Source: Psychrobacter sp. BI730
Lineage (GTDB): Bacteria; Pseudomonadota; Gammaproteobacteria; Pseudomonadales; Moraxellaceae
Length of the DNA: 64,000 nucleotides
Direction: 5' to 3'
NCBI RefSeq assembly: GCF_013414195.1
Contig: NZ_JAATTV010000001.1
Span: 186,001 to 250,000, forward strand
This document shows positions 1 through 9,107 of the stretch, piece by piece (the first letter of the stretch is position 1; every line of letters begins with the position of its first letter). A program made the translations under genes and the position numbers. Below the pieces are notes generated by a model. It made no database searches. It worked only from the letters and a program-made list of their open reading frames with translations, and was not told the DNA's origin.

Positions 1-411
1 TGTCAGAAGCTTTCTAATACTATTTTACTGCTTATTATGTCAAAACTTACGTGTATTTAATAAGTCAGTCGTAACAACGTTTAGTGTTAAGTTCGATTTG
101 AAACAGTCTTTTTTTGTCCATCATATATTGTTACTATTCGACAATATTCCGATGACTAGACAGTACAACTGTCATAATTAATCTAGTTTTGGCTGTATAC
201 TCTACTGTTATAGAAACGTATAGTCATAATATAAACGCTAGTTATAAGCAGTATCCTACTAGTAGCCGTTTATTTGTATATGGTTGGCACATTGGCGGTA
301 AATAGAATCTACACCGCTTTGGTGTCTAGACCCATAATGAGTAAGCTAAAAATCTAATGTTCCACTCTGACAATTGTTGATTATTAACTAGGTATCGATA
401 TCACATATTTT
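1..411. other. A+T-rich noncoding stretch at window edge
   Basis: I see no open reading frame with a ribosome binding site and no family resemblance here. The gene to the left lies outside the window. The right part presumably holds the promoter of the ArsR-type gene, but I could not pick a convincing -35/-10 pair. Confidence 0.4.
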
Positions 412-719
412 ATGAATACAGAAAACATAATATCTGCACTTAACAACCCCATGCGTCGCCAAATCATAAAGTGGTTGAAGGACAGGTCGAACTTTCCAGC
501 GTCATTACCAGAGCATGCTAATCTGGATGGGGTATGCGTCAGCTACATCCAAGAAAAAGCCGGATTGTCGCAATCAACCATTTCAAATTATATGGGTGTG
601 TTAAAAAAAGCAGGATTGGTTACGTCCGAACGCATGGTCAATGGACGTTTTATCAGCGTCATGAAGCTAACATCGAAGCATTTCTCAATGAAGTTGAAAA
701 AGAGCTGTTGAAGCTTTAA
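412..719 (+). pseudogene. ArsR-family HTH regulator, frameshifted
   Basis: The first 74 codons encode a winged-helix domain of the ArsR/SmtB family, with a recognition helix around SQSTISNYMGVLKKAGL. In this frame the wing then turns into nonsense (MVNGRFISVMKL) and stops at 711. The -1 frame from about base 633 gives the expected wing and C-terminal helix (HGQWTFYQRHEANIEAFLN) and ends at 719. Joining the frames at the Arg codon 631-633 restores a normal protein of about 102 residues, so one base appears to be missing near 631-634. A run of seven A at 603-609 is a possible slippage site, but shifting there would spoil the conserved AGLVTSER segment. Only one Cys is visible, so metal sensing is unlikely. 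A sequencing error is possible. Confidence 0.75.
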
Positions 720-923
720 AAATTTCTCATAATCTATAGAACTATTTTCCTTTGTTACAAAACATCTAGATATTTCAATATAACGATTAACTATCTCCAT
801 ACCGCATCATCCAAACCAGTTACTTCTTCCCTTCTAGCTATCCCTTCTCTTCTGCCATCCTATTAGCTTCTAAAATATTTACTCACAAAGAATATAATCT
901 TCTAATCAGGTTTTAATTTGCAT

Positions 924-950
924 AAAAAAAGCCGAGATACATTCAGCTTT
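924..950 (-). terminator. Rho-independent terminator after the SulP gene
   Basis: On the minus strand an 8-bp stem (AAAGCTGA with TCGGCTTT, one G-T pair) encloses a 7-nt loop and is followed by a run of T. It lies about 40 bases beyond the stop codon of the SulP permease. Confidence 0.75.
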
Positions 951-990
951 ATAATATTTATCAATATGACACTATTAATACGTAGCTAAT

Positions 991-2490
991 TTAATGCGCG
1001 CCTAAGCTTTGCTCAGCATCTGGCTTATCATGCACACCGAAATTATCTATCATCGCCTGGCTCGCCTCGTTCAAACCGATGAGCTCTACTTCAGTGCCTT
1101 CACGGCGAAATTTAATAATCACTTTATCTATGGCAGCGACTGCTGTCACGTCCCAAAAATGCGCGCGCGACACGTCAATGACCACGTTAGAGACAGATTC
1201 TTTAATATCAAAGGAATCAATCATACGCTCTACTGATGAGAAAAATACCTGCCCATCAACTCGATAATAACGCGTTTTCGCTGCTTCATCCATGTGACTA
1301 TGCACACTCATATAGCGCTCAATCTTATTGGCAAAGAACAGTGCTGACAGCAGCACGCCAATCAATACGCCATAGGCCAAGTTATGCGTTGCGACCACCA
1401 CAGCAACGGTCGTAATCATGACCACATTACTTTGCAGTGGCTTGGTTTTTAGCTCTTTAAACGAACCCCAGTTAAAAGTACCGATAGACACCATAATCAT
1501 TACAGCGACCAATGCGGCCATTGGAATAATCTTTAGCCAATCGCTTAAGAACACAACCATCAATAATAAAAATACGCCTGCCACTAAGGTAGAGAGACGT
1601 GTATAGCCGCCTGATTTGACGTTGATGATCGACTGGCCAATCATCGCACAGCCTGCCATCCCGCCAAAAAAGCTACTAACCACATTGGCAATACCTTGGC
1701 CTTTGCACTCTTGCGTACGGTCGCCTTTGGTATCAGTTAAATCATCTACGATAGTCATCGTCATCATAGACTCAAGTAAGCCCACTATCGCCAAACTGAT
1801 AGAGTACGGAAAAATAATAATCAACGTATCTAAGTTCAACGGGATATCAGGTATCAAAAACATCGGCAGGGTATCAGGTAGCTGACCCATATCATTGATG
1901 GTTCGAGCCTCTGCACCTAATAAGATGGCTATAGCCGTGACCAGTACAATACTGACCAATGGCGATGGAATCACTTTACCGATCTTTGGGATATATGGAT
2001 AGCCATAGATAATGACTAGACCTAGCGCCACAAGACCATAAACATGTACTAGGTTTGAACCTGCCTGCGGCATCAGCTCAGGAACCTGCGACATAAAAAT
2101 CAAAATAGCTAAGGCATTGATAAAGCCGAGCACTACGGATTGCGATACATATTTCATTAGATTACCCAGCTTTAAGAAGCCAAAGATAATCTGTATCACA
2201 CCTGTCAGCACACTAGCTGCCAACAAATACTGCAAGCCATAGTCTTTGACCAGCGTCACCATTAGTAACGCCATCGCACCAGTTGCCGCCGAAATCATCG
2301 CTGGACGACCGCCGACAAACGCAATCACTACTGCGATACAAAATGAGGCATAAAGCCCTACTTGGGGATCAACACCAGCAATGATAGAAAACGCAATCGC
2401 TTCAGGGATAAGTGCTAAAGCGACGACCATGCCAGCCAAGACATCGCCGCGCGCATTGGATAGCCAATGCTCTTTAATTGTATTTAACAT
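991..2490 (-). CDS. SulP family anion permease with STAS domain
   Basis: This is an inner-membrane transporter of the SLC26/SulP family, whose members carry sulfate, bicarbonate or other anions. The 499-residue protein starts with a short cytoplasmic segment and then the typical first helices ([20 protein letters not shown]). It has many hydrophobic segments up to about residue 385. A C-terminal STAS domain follows at roughly 395-490, with a [20 protein letters not shown] core. The length suits short bacterial SulP proteins. It is monocistronic, with its own terminator downstream. No carbonic anhydrase or cys gene is adjacent, so the substrate cannot be told from context. Confidence 0.93.
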   Translation of the reverse strand: MLNTIKEHWLSNARGDVLAGMVVALALIPEAIAFSIIAGVDPQVGLYASFCIAVVIAFVGGRPAMISAATGAMALLMVTLVKDYGLQYLLAASVLTGVIQIIFGFLKLGNLMKYVSQSVVLGFINALAILIFMSQVPELMPQAGSNLVHVYGLVALGLVIIYGYPYIPKIGKVIPSPLVSIVLVTAIAILLGAEARTINDMGQLPDTLPMFLIPDIPLNLDTLIIIFPYSISLAIVGLLESMMTMTIVDDLTDTKGDRTQECKGQGIANVVSSFFGGMAGCAMIGQSIINVKSGGYTRLSTLVAGVFLLLMVVFLSDWLKIIPMAALVAVMIMVSIGTFNWGSFKELKTKPLQSNVVMITTVAVVVATHNLAYGVLIGVLLSALFFANKIERYMSVHSHMDEAAKTRYYRVDGQVFFSSVERMIDSFDIKESVSNVVIDVSRAHFWDVTAVAAIDKVIIKFRREGTEVELIGLNEASQAMIDNFGVHDKPDAEQSLGAH

Positions 2491-3168
2491 ATTTAACTCA
2501 GTTTTGGGGAACTGCTTTAGTCTGTCAATAAACGAAGTATCTAATCACTATTTAGAAAGCATCTATTTGGAAAGTATCTAAAAAGTAGTTGAAAATCAGC
2601 TCACATGAAAAGTTTGACGCATTTCTATCTAGGCATATCTATATTTAGATCCTTTGCTATCTAGGTACTTTGCCCATTGCCTATCAAATGATAAATATAA
2701 AAATGTGAACGATCATAGTTAGCGAGTTATCGTCATAACTTACTCTTAGTGGGGTAATCTTTATGATCCACTAGATATATCGAATAGTGATACAAACGCT
2801 AAAGCAGTGCGTGCGCGCAAGAAAAAGCGTTAGACGCTTTATGAGAGTAATTGCTATAGGAAGCAATCATTACTGAGGAGGGGTACAGCTAGGGTGGCGT
2901 ATTCATCTTTGCGGTGACAGCTTTTATAGAGTTAAGAAGTGATATTTGGCGTCATTTTAACATACATAAAGTAGATTAATAAAAACATCTGCCTTTTGGC
3001 GAGGATTCAACTCCTTTAGCTAACCCAATTACCGAGCTTAAGTAACCACCCTACGCTTCTGTTTGAATAAATTTATAGCCTTTTGGGCTTTACAGATTTC
3101 GTTTCTATATTAGAATCATACGTGACATTGAATAGTGTCTCCATATACCCCATCGCTAGGAAACTGAC
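2491..3168. other. Long divergent spacer with two hairpins
   Basis: This 678-base spacer separates the divergent SulP and bestrophin genes. A degenerate 15-bp direct repeat lies at 2548-2577. Two adjacent hairpins lie at 2824-2840 (AAAGCGT stem, 3-nt loop) and 2846-2874 (stem ATTGCT/AGCAAT, extended by AGTA/TACT). Read on the minus strand, the pair ends in TTTTTC and could be a small RNA with its terminator. I see no protein-coding frame. Confidence 0.4.
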
Positions 3169-4128
3169 ATGATTGTCCGGCAAACGCCCAATGCCCTTAA
3201 GATATTTTTCACTCTACGTGGATCAATCATTCCAAAAATTTATCCGCAAATTTTGCTGATTACTATTCTTAGTACGCTCATCACGATTATTCAGCACTGG
3301 ATGCCTGACTCGTTTCCTTATTATGGTATGGCAACGTTTACCTTGCTCGGGATTGCCTTATCGTTGTTTCTTGGGTTTCGAAACAATGCCAGTTATCAGC
3401 GTTGGTGGGAAGCGCGCGGACTATGGGGTCAGCTGGTATATGACTCTCGTAGCTTAACGCGCCAAGTACTGTCTTTTATAGATGAGGACGATGCGACTGC
3501 CATAGATGATAGCGAGGATAACAATGCAACTGGACGCGATACTCAGCGAACGATGGTATATCTGACCATTGCGTTTGCCCATGCGGTGCGCCACCGATTG
3601 CGTGGTACGCCACCTTGGGCGGATATCGAGCCTCTTGTTGCAGCGATACACCATGACCGTATGCGCCAAGCGAAAAACGTACCTGATTATATAATGCGCC
3701 TAATGGGTAAACAGCTTGGCGATATTCGGCGTCAAGGACTGGTATCGGAACAAGTCATACAAAATATGGATGAACGCCTGACCTCTATGACAATTGTACT
3801 GGCAGCGTGCGAGCGCATTCATAACACACCACTGCCCTTTGCTTACATGCTGCTGGTACATCGCACGACCTACCTGTATTGCATTATGTTGCCCTTCGGT
3901 TTGGTGGCATCACTCGGTTGGGCAACCCCGTTGATTTGTGCGGTGATTGCTTATACCTTTTTTGGTTTGGATGCGCTTAGTGAAGAGTTAGAAGAGCCTT
4001 TTGGCTTGGCGGCTAACCAGTTACCTCTAACTGCCTTGTCACGCACTATCGAGATTAACCTGCGAGAAGCATTGGGAGAGACGGATATTCCGCCTGATAT
4101 CACTCCTATCAATGGCTATTTGCAGTAG
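3169..4128 (+). CDS. Bestrophin-like (YneE/UPF0187) ion channel
   Basis: The 319-residue product belongs to the bacterial bestrophin family, which forms pentameric anion or cation channels in the inner membrane. Recognisable pieces are the N-terminal RQTPNALKIFFTLRGSIIP segment, two hydrophobic helices near residues 25-70, and the strongly conserved FRNNASYQRWWEARGLWGQL motif just after them. The C-terminal EEPFGLAANQLPL stretch contains the typical acidic gating-region pattern. TAGGAAACTGAC precedes the ATG. It is divergent from the SulP gene and stands alone. Substrate is not deducible. Confidence 0.92.
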   Translation: MIVRQTPNALKIFFTLRGSIIPKIYPQILLITILSTLITIIQHWMPDSFPYYGMATFTLLGIALSLFLGFRNNASYQRWWEARGLWGQLVYDSRSLTRQVLSFIDEDDATAIDDSEDNNATGRDTQRTMVYLTIAFAHAVRHRLRGTPPWADIEPLVAAIHHDRMRQAKNVPDYIMRLMGKQLGDIRRQGLVSEQVIQNMDERLTSMTIVLAACERIHNTPLPFAYMLLVHRTTYLYCIMLPFGLVASLGWATPLICAVIAYTFFGLDALSEELEEPFGLAANQLPLTALSRTIEINLREALGETDIPPDITPINGYLQ

Positions 4129-4569
4129 TTTTTATTAATAGCTATTAACAATAGCTAATTCATCTACTATTTCTTAATAGAACGGACTAAATACAGACTT
4201 CACTTGAATAATCGTCCATAGACCACTATAAACAGTGCATATATTCTCTGCCTAATATAGCCATTCCACTATAAAAGTATGACAGCGTTAACCTCGCTTG
4301 AAGTATCACATGTACATCTACACTCGGTTGCCTTGTACTACTTTTAAATTGAATCGACTATAGCCTGACTGATTTAAGTGCCACTAATGTCTACACTGAT
4401 CCTGTCTCAGATTTTGGCGTTATGCTTTTGGTATGATTTAAGCAGATGTCTGACTAATTGAATGCATATAGCAGCGATTTTCGAATGACTTAATGTTAGT
4501 TACTTAATTATTTACTGCTAATGACTGATTAACTTTTTCCTATTTACCTATATAAGCGAGGCTCATATC
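4129..4569. other. Noncoding spacer
   Basis: No coding frame or recognisable RNA is visible. Just after the bestrophin stop there is a perfect 8-bp inverted repeat (TAGCTATT, 3-nt loop, 4139-4157). It has no T tract, so it is a weak terminator candidate at best. Confidence 0.35.
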
Positions 4570-4962
4570 ATGAGTGATGATTCAAAAGACAACAACGACA
4601 ACAGCCCAAATAACCCAACCAGCAATCAGCCATCAGTTAAAGTCACTGACCTGACGCCAAATAAAGGCGCATTGGTAGGCAAAAAGACTGATATTCAAAA
4701 CCCAGAGCTTTGGGAGTTCCCGATGAACTACCCACTGAGCATCATCGGTCATGAAGGCGAGCGTGAGAGTTTGCTTAATGAAGTGAAGCTAATTTTGGGT
4801 AGCCAATTCCCTGATTTTGATTTGGCGTCTATCGAAGTTAAGCCGTCTAAAACGGGTCGTTTTCACTCAGCACGGGTTAATTTGTACCTAACCGCTGCTG
4901 AGCAAGTGAATGCGCTTTATGCCTCACTTGATAATGCAAAAACGGTTCGTATTGTTTTATAA
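4570..4962 (+). CDS. DUF493 (YbeD-like) family protein
   Basis: This small protein of 130 residues has an Asn/Ser/Pro-rich, probably disordered N-terminal 40 residues. A compact alpha/beta domain follows at about 50-130 (LWEFPMNYPLSIIGHEG and SARVNLYLTAAEQVNALYASLD). That domain matches the DUF493/YbeD family, an ACT-like fold of unknown function. In enterobacteria the homologue sits beside lipB, but here lipB is about 45 kb away. A GAGG ribosome binding site precedes the ATG, and a strong terminator follows. Confidence 0.88.
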   Translation: MSDDSKDNNDNSPNNPTSNQPSVKVTDLTPNKGALVGKKTDIQNPELWEFPMNYPLSIIGHEGERESLLNEVKLILGSQFPDFDLASIEVKPSKTGRFHSARVNLYLTAAEQVNALYASLDNAKTVRIVL

Positions 4963-4995
4963 GTCGCATAAAAAACTTTCACGCCTTTTTAGTCC

Positions 4996-5038
4996 AAATC
5001 GTCACTCGCTAGTAATCAGTTATGGGTGGCGATTTTTT
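4996..5038 (+). terminator. Terminator after DUF493 gene
   Basis: A 10-bp stem (AAATCGTCAC with GTGGCGATTT, one G-T pair) with a 20-nt loop is followed by a T run. It sits 34 bases past the DUF493 stop. Confidence 0.75.
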
Positions 5039-5272
5039 GTGGTTTGATGTACAATCTGCGCCCGCATTATTGCCGCCATGACTCCCATTATCGGTCGACA
5101 ATAACCGAGAGAATGAAAAGCAAATCGTCACGAAATTTTTACAAAAATTTTATTATTGGCCTCATTTGCGTCTAACCCTTATCCCATCGTCCTTTGCCAA
5201 AATTTGGACTGTCTACAACCTTGTAGCAACATAGTTTTATTCTAAAATCAATATAGTATTTTCAAAATTTTC

Positions 5273-5288
5273 CCGCTATATTGTGCCT
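5273..5288 (+). promoter_or_regulatory. Putative NrdR box 1 upstream of nrdA
   Basis: The site CCGCTATATTGTGCCT partly matches the NrdR consensus (ACACWATATATWGTGT), sharing the CTATAT core. It lies 30 bases upstream of a better match, the roughly three-turn spacing expected of tandem NrdR boxes. The TATATT inside it could also be the -10 element. Confidence 0.45.
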
Positions 5289-5302
5289 ACCAATTAACAA
5301 AC

Positions 5303-5318
5303 ACGCTATATGTAGTAC
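5303..5318 (+). promoter_or_regulatory. Putative NrdR box 2 upstream of nrdA
   Basis: The site ACGCTATATGTAGTAC matches the NrdR consensus at most positions, including the conserved C-W-A-T-A-T core and the W-G-T. NrdR is a widespread ATP/dATP-sensing repressor of ribonucleotide reductase genes. The position, about 150 bases before the nrdA start, fits that role. The match was made by eye. Confidence 0.55.
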
Positions 5319-5465
5319 TCAGTGATTTTAACCGTCACTATGAGTAGTGGTAGCTTTTTGCCCAAAAAAACCAGCTAGCACAACCCAGCATAATAGCGTT
5401 ATAAAGAATGTCTGCCGCCCACTCGGCGCGCAGCATCACAATAAGCAATCAAAATAGAGGCCAGC

Positions 5466-7742
5466 ATGACACATATTGACAAAATCCAAGTAACCAAACG
5501 TGATGGACGTTTAGAGCCTATTGATTTAGACAAAATTCACAAGGTAATAGCGTGGGCAGCTCACGGCTTGGACAACGTGTCTGTGTCTCAAGTTGAGCTA
5601 AAGTCGCACATCCAGTTTTATGAAGGTATCAAGACTCGTGACATTCACGAAACCATCATCAAATCTGCCGCCGACCTAATCTCTGAAACCACGCCTGACT
5701 ATCAATATCTGGCTGCGCGTTTGGCTATCTTCCACTTACGTAAGATTGCTTATAACAAATTCACCCCGCCGCATCTGTATGATCATGTCAAAACTTTGAC
5801 TGATGCTGGCAAATACGATCAGCACATCCTAGCTGACTATAGCCGTGCTGAATTTGACGAGTTAGAAGAGTATCTTGATCACTGGCGCGATATGAATCTT
5901 GCCTATGCAGCTGTTGAGCAAATGGCTGGTAAATACTTGGTACAGGATCGTGTGAGCAAGACTGTCTATGAGAGCCCGCAGTTCTTATACATGCTCGTCG
6001 GTATGTGTCTGTTTAGCCAATACGACAAATCAGATCGTCTTGATTTCGTCAAACGCTTCTATGATGCGACTTCAGAGTTCAAAATTTCGCTACCGACGCC
6101 AATCATGTCAGGTGTGCGTACGCCATCACGCCAGTTTAGCTCGTGTGTACTGATCGAATGTGGTGATAGCCTAGATTCAATCAACGCGACCACTAGCGCC
6201 ATCGTACGCTATGTATCGCAGCGCGCTGGTATCGGCATCAACGCTGGTCGTATTCGCGCCCTAGGTAGCCCTATCCGTGGCGGTGAAGCCCAGCATACTG
6301 GCTGTATCCCATTCTATAAACTGTTTCAGACAGCTGTTAAATGCTGCTCACAAGGCGGCGTCCGTGGCGGTGCAGCGACGTTGTTCTATCCATTATGGCA
6401 TTTAGAAGTTGAGTCGTTATTGGTACTCAAAAACAACCGCGGCGTCGAAGACAACCGTGTCCGTCATATGGATTATGGCGTCCAGTTAAATAAAACGATG
6501 TATACCCGCCTCATCAAAGGTCAAGATATCTCGCTATTCTCACCGGGTGATACCCCTGGCTTGTATGATGCCTTCTTTGAAGATCAAGACAAATTCGAAG
6601 AGTTATACACCAAGTACGAGAATGACCCAAGCATTCGTAGCCGTCAAATCCCAGCGGCAGACTTGTTTAGCCTGATGATGCAAGAGCGCGCCAGTACGGG
6701 TCGTATCTATATTCAAAACGTCGATCATTGCAACACGCATAGCCCATTTGACGCAACGGTTGCCCCGATTCGCCAGTCAAACCTATGCATGGAAATCGCC
6801 CTACCGACCAAGCCACTTGATAACATCAATGACGAAGAAGGCGAAATCGCCCTTTGTACGCTATCTGCGGTCAACTTGGGTAAAGTCGAAAACGTCAGCG
6901 ACATCGAAGAGCCAGCCGAGCTAATCGTCCGTGCGCTTGATGCCCTGCTCGACTATCAAGACTATCCAGTTAAAGCCGCTCAAAACGGCAGTATGCGTCG
7001 TCGTACGCTCGGTGTGGGCGTGATTAACTATGCGTATTACCTTGCCAAGAATGGAGTGCGCTATTCAGACGACAGCGCGCTTGGTCTGACCCATCAAACG
7101 TTTGAAGCCTTGCAATTCTATCTCTTGAAAGCGTCAAACAAATTGGCAAAAGAGCAAGGCGCGTGTCCTGCGTTCAATGAGACAACTTACTCACAAGGTA
7201 TCTTGCCGATTGATACGTACAAAGCCGACTTGGATAAAATCTGCCAAGAGCCGCTACATCTCGATTGGGAAACGCTACGCACTGAAATCACCACTCACGG
7301 TCTGCGCAACTCTACCCTAACCGCCTTGATGCCGTCTGAGACTTCTAGTCAGATTGCCAACGCGACCAATGGTATCGAGCCACCACGCGGTCTGGTCTCT
7401 ATCAAAGCGTCAAAGGACGGTATCCTCAAGCAAGTCGTGCCTGAGATTGACAAGCTAAAAGATCAGTACGAGCTACTATGGCAAATGCCAAACAATGACG
7501 GCTACCTAAAGCTGGTCGCTATCATGCAGAAGTTCGTCGATCAAAGTATCTCTGCCAATACCAACTACGATCCCGTTCGTTATGCAGGTGGCCGTGTACC
7601 GATGAAAATATTGCTAAAAGACTTGCTAAACGCTTATAAAATGGGTGTGAAGACGTTGTACTACCATAACACTCGTGATGGTGCGAACGATGCCCAAGCG
7701 GATATGGAAGATGATTGTGCTGGCGGTGCGTGTAAGATTTAG
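5466..7742 (+). CDS. nrdA: Ribonucleoside-diphosphate reductase, alpha subunit
   Basis: This is the large catalytic subunit of class Ia ribonucleotide reductase, which reduces NDPs to dNDPs in the cytoplasm. At 758 residues it matches the Escherichia coli length. The N-terminal ATP-cone (KRDGRLEPIDLDKIHKVI, about residues 10-100) gives dATP control of activity. Catalytic cysteines are recognisable in SSCVLIECGDS and in SNLCMEIALP. The C-terminal shuttle pair is CAGGACKI at the very end. It is followed after 108 bases by an unrelated P63C-domain gene, and nrdB comes 1.8 kb downstream instead of adjacent. Tandem NrdR-like boxes lie upstream. Confidence 0.98.
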   Translation: MTHIDKIQVTKRDGRLEPIDLDKIHKVIAWAAHGLDNVSVSQVELKSHIQFYEGIKTRDIHETIIKSAADLISETTPDYQYLAARLAIFHLRKIAYNKFTPPHLYDHVKTLTDAGKYDQHILADYSRAEFDELEEYLDHWRDMNLAYAAVEQMAGKYLVQDRVSKTVYESPQFLYMLVGMCLFSQYDKSDRLDFVKRFYDATSEFKISLPTPIMSGVRTPSRQFSSCVLIECGDSLDSINATTSAIVRYVSQRAGIGINAGRIRALGSPIRGGEAQHTGCIPFYKLFQTAVKCCSQGGVRGGAATLFYPLWHLEVESLLVLKNNRGVEDNRVRHMDYGVQLNKTMYTRLIKGQDISLFSPGDTPGLYDAFFEDQDKFEELYTKYENDPSIRSRQIPAADLFSLMMQERASTGRIYIQNVDHCNTHSPFDATVAPIRQSNLCMEIALPTKPLDNINDEEGEIALCTLSAVNLGKVENVSDIEEPAELIVRALDALLDYQDYPVKAAQNGSMRRRTLGVGVINYAYYLAKNGVRYSDDSALGLTHQTFEALQFYLLKASNKLAKEQGACPAFNETTYSQGILPIDTYKADLDKICQEPLHLDWETLRTEITTHGLRNSTLTALMPSETSSQIANATNGIEPPRGLVSIKASKDGILKQVVPEIDKLKDQYELLWQMPNNDGYLKLVAIMQKFVDQSISANTNYDPVRYAGGRVPMKILLKDLLNAYKMGVKTLYYHNTRDGANDAQADMEDDCAGGACKI

Positions 7743-7743
7743 G

Positions 7744-7775
7744 TTTGCAAGAGAAATTCTTTAAATAGAACTTCT
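7744..7775 (+). repeat. 32-bp palindromic element, copy 1
   Basis: Immediately after the nrdA stop, TTTGCAAGAGAAATTCTTTA and the following AATAGAACTTCT form an imperfect inverted repeat. The same element occurs at 53389-53421 with only a few base differences, where the palindrome is perfect (GGAAATTCT/AGAATTTCC). Confidence 0.6.
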
Positions 7776-7850
7776 AATGAATGGCGGGTTTGGCTTTTGG
7801 GTTAAGTCCGCTGTTTGCCGCTATACCAGCTAATATAAAAAGGACTTTTT

Positions 7851-8732
7851 ATGCTCGTTTCAGAATATACAGGCACAATGAAAATTGCTGATGCAGAATT
7901 AGAATGTGCTGTTCTTAGCGATGGTCGAAGAATAATTAAGCATTCAGATGTTTTTAAAGCTTTGGGTAGAGAAGTAAGAGGTAATGCACGTTTACCTGAT
8001 ACCCCTTCTTTTATGGATGCTAAAAATTTACAACCATTTATTTCCGATGAACTTAATGAAGTAAAAGAAAAGATACTATATCAGGATGAAAATGGTAAAA
8101 GCTTTCAAGGCTTTGATGCCATAATCATTCCATTAGTTTGTGAGCTATATATATTAGCCGATGAAGCAGGTGCAGTGACATACAAAAACCAGAAAGACAC
8201 TGCTATGCAAGCCTCAATTATCATCAGATCTTTAGCTAAAGTTGGTATCGTTGCATTAGTAGATGAGGCCACTGGATATCAAAATATCCGTAAAGCTGAA
8301 GCTTTACAAGAAATTCTCAATTTTTATATTACGAAAGATCTTCTTGCATGGACTAAGACATTTCCTGATGAATTTTATGAACAAATATTTAGATTAAAAG
8401 ATTGGAAGTGGAGCACATTTAATAGACCTGGTGTTGTTGGAACCTATACTAACGATATAGTTTACGATCGAATGGCAGTTGGTTTAGTTAATGAGCTAAA
8501 AGCACTCAATCCAAGAGATGAAAAAGGTCTTGCCAAACATAGAGATCATCAACACTTATCAGAAAACCAAGGAAGAAAGGCGCTTGAAATGCATTTACAC
8601 GCTGTGATTGGTTTAATGAGAGCGTCTGATAACTGGGAAGAATTTATGTATTCTGTAAATAAAGCTTACCCGAAGAAAGGTTCTATTGGTGATTTATTTC
8701 CTGAAACTTTAAACCCTAAAAATCGTGGCTAG
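7851..8732 (+). CDS. P63C-domain protein inserted between nrdA and nrdB
   Basis: The 293-residue protein resembles the P63C-domain family of phage- and island-borne proteins of unknown function. An N-terminal region (about 5-150, with SDGRRIIKHSDVFKALGR and the conserved SLAKVGIVALVDEATGYQ) leads into the P63C domain. That domain spans about 165-270 (LLAWTKTFPDEFYEQIFRLK, then RPGVVGTYTNDIVYDRM, then HRDHQHLSENQGRKALEMHL). Its codons are clearly more A+T-rich than those of nrdA and nrdB, which points to acquisition. AAAAGGAC precedes the ATG. It is in the operon orientation, with a palindromic repeat right after it. No integrase or other phage gene is present. Confidence 0.85.
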   Translation: MLVSEYTGTMKIADAELECAVLSDGRRIIKHSDVFKALGREVRGNARLPDTPSFMDAKNLQPFISDELNEVKEKILYQDENGKSFQGFDAIIIPLVCELYILADEAGAVTYKNQKDTAMQASIIIRSLAKVGIVALVDEATGYQNIRKAEALQEILNFYITKDLLAWTKTFPDEFYEQIFRLKDWKWSTFNRPGVVGTYTNDIVYDRMAVGLVNELKALNPRDEKGLAKHRDHQHLSENQGRKALEMHLHAVIGLMRASDNWEEFMYSVNKAYPKKGSIGDLFPETLNPKNRG

Positions 8733-8757
8733 GAGTGTTGCAAGGTACGCTGAGCAC

Positions 8758-8829
8758 GTAGGTTGGGTTGACGAAGGAAACCCAACGGTTTGAGTCTTTG
8801 TTGGGTCTCGTACCTCGATACCAACCTAC
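8758..8829. repeat. MITE-like palindromic repeat
   Basis: Outer arms GTAGGTTGG (8758-8766) and CCAACCTAC (8821-8829) are perfect inverted repeats. Nested inside is a second hairpin (TTGGGTT / AACCCAA, 8763-8784) and a further TTGGGT at 8810-8815. This layout resembles the widespread 'GTAGGTTGGGTT...AACCCAACCTAC' class of dispersed bacterial palindromes. It starts 26 bases after the P63C gene stop and may mark the edge of the acquired segment. Confidence 0.6.
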
Positions 8830-9107
8830 TCAAAAGCATGGAAAGCGGATATCAAATTATGCCCAAACGGAAGAGTCGCTAAGGACAAATAAAGACGCCC
8901 AAGCAAGGCTTTTTAGCCGCGACTATAGCGGTATCCTGCTGACGACGATGGCGATGCAGTCCGTGACTGAGTGTAGTATCGAGACAACAGGAATGCGGTC
9001 AGACACAATAGACTGCACGCCAGCGGCAAAGCAGATACAAGCGGTAGGCGGGATTGGCTACTGTTATCATTAAAACATACAGATAGAACTAAAACGACGG
9101 AGGTCAT
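8830..9107. other. Noncoding spacer between repeat and nrd small gene
   Basis: This stretch has base composition closer to the host genes. A weak 101-codon frame crosses it, but it begins inside the palindromic repeat, has no convincing ribosome binding site and resembles nothing I know. It could be what is left of the original nrdA-nrdB spacer. Confidence 0.35.

Noticed and set aside
2880..2930. T-box-like string AGGGTGGCGT in the SulP/bestrophin spacer
   Set aside because: Only the first seven bases match the T-box core, no aminoacyl-tRNA-linked gene follows, and T-boxes are not expected in this group.
8768..9073. 101-codon plus-strand frame after the P63C gene
   Set aside because: It begins inside the palindromic repeat, has no ribosome binding site and resembles no family.
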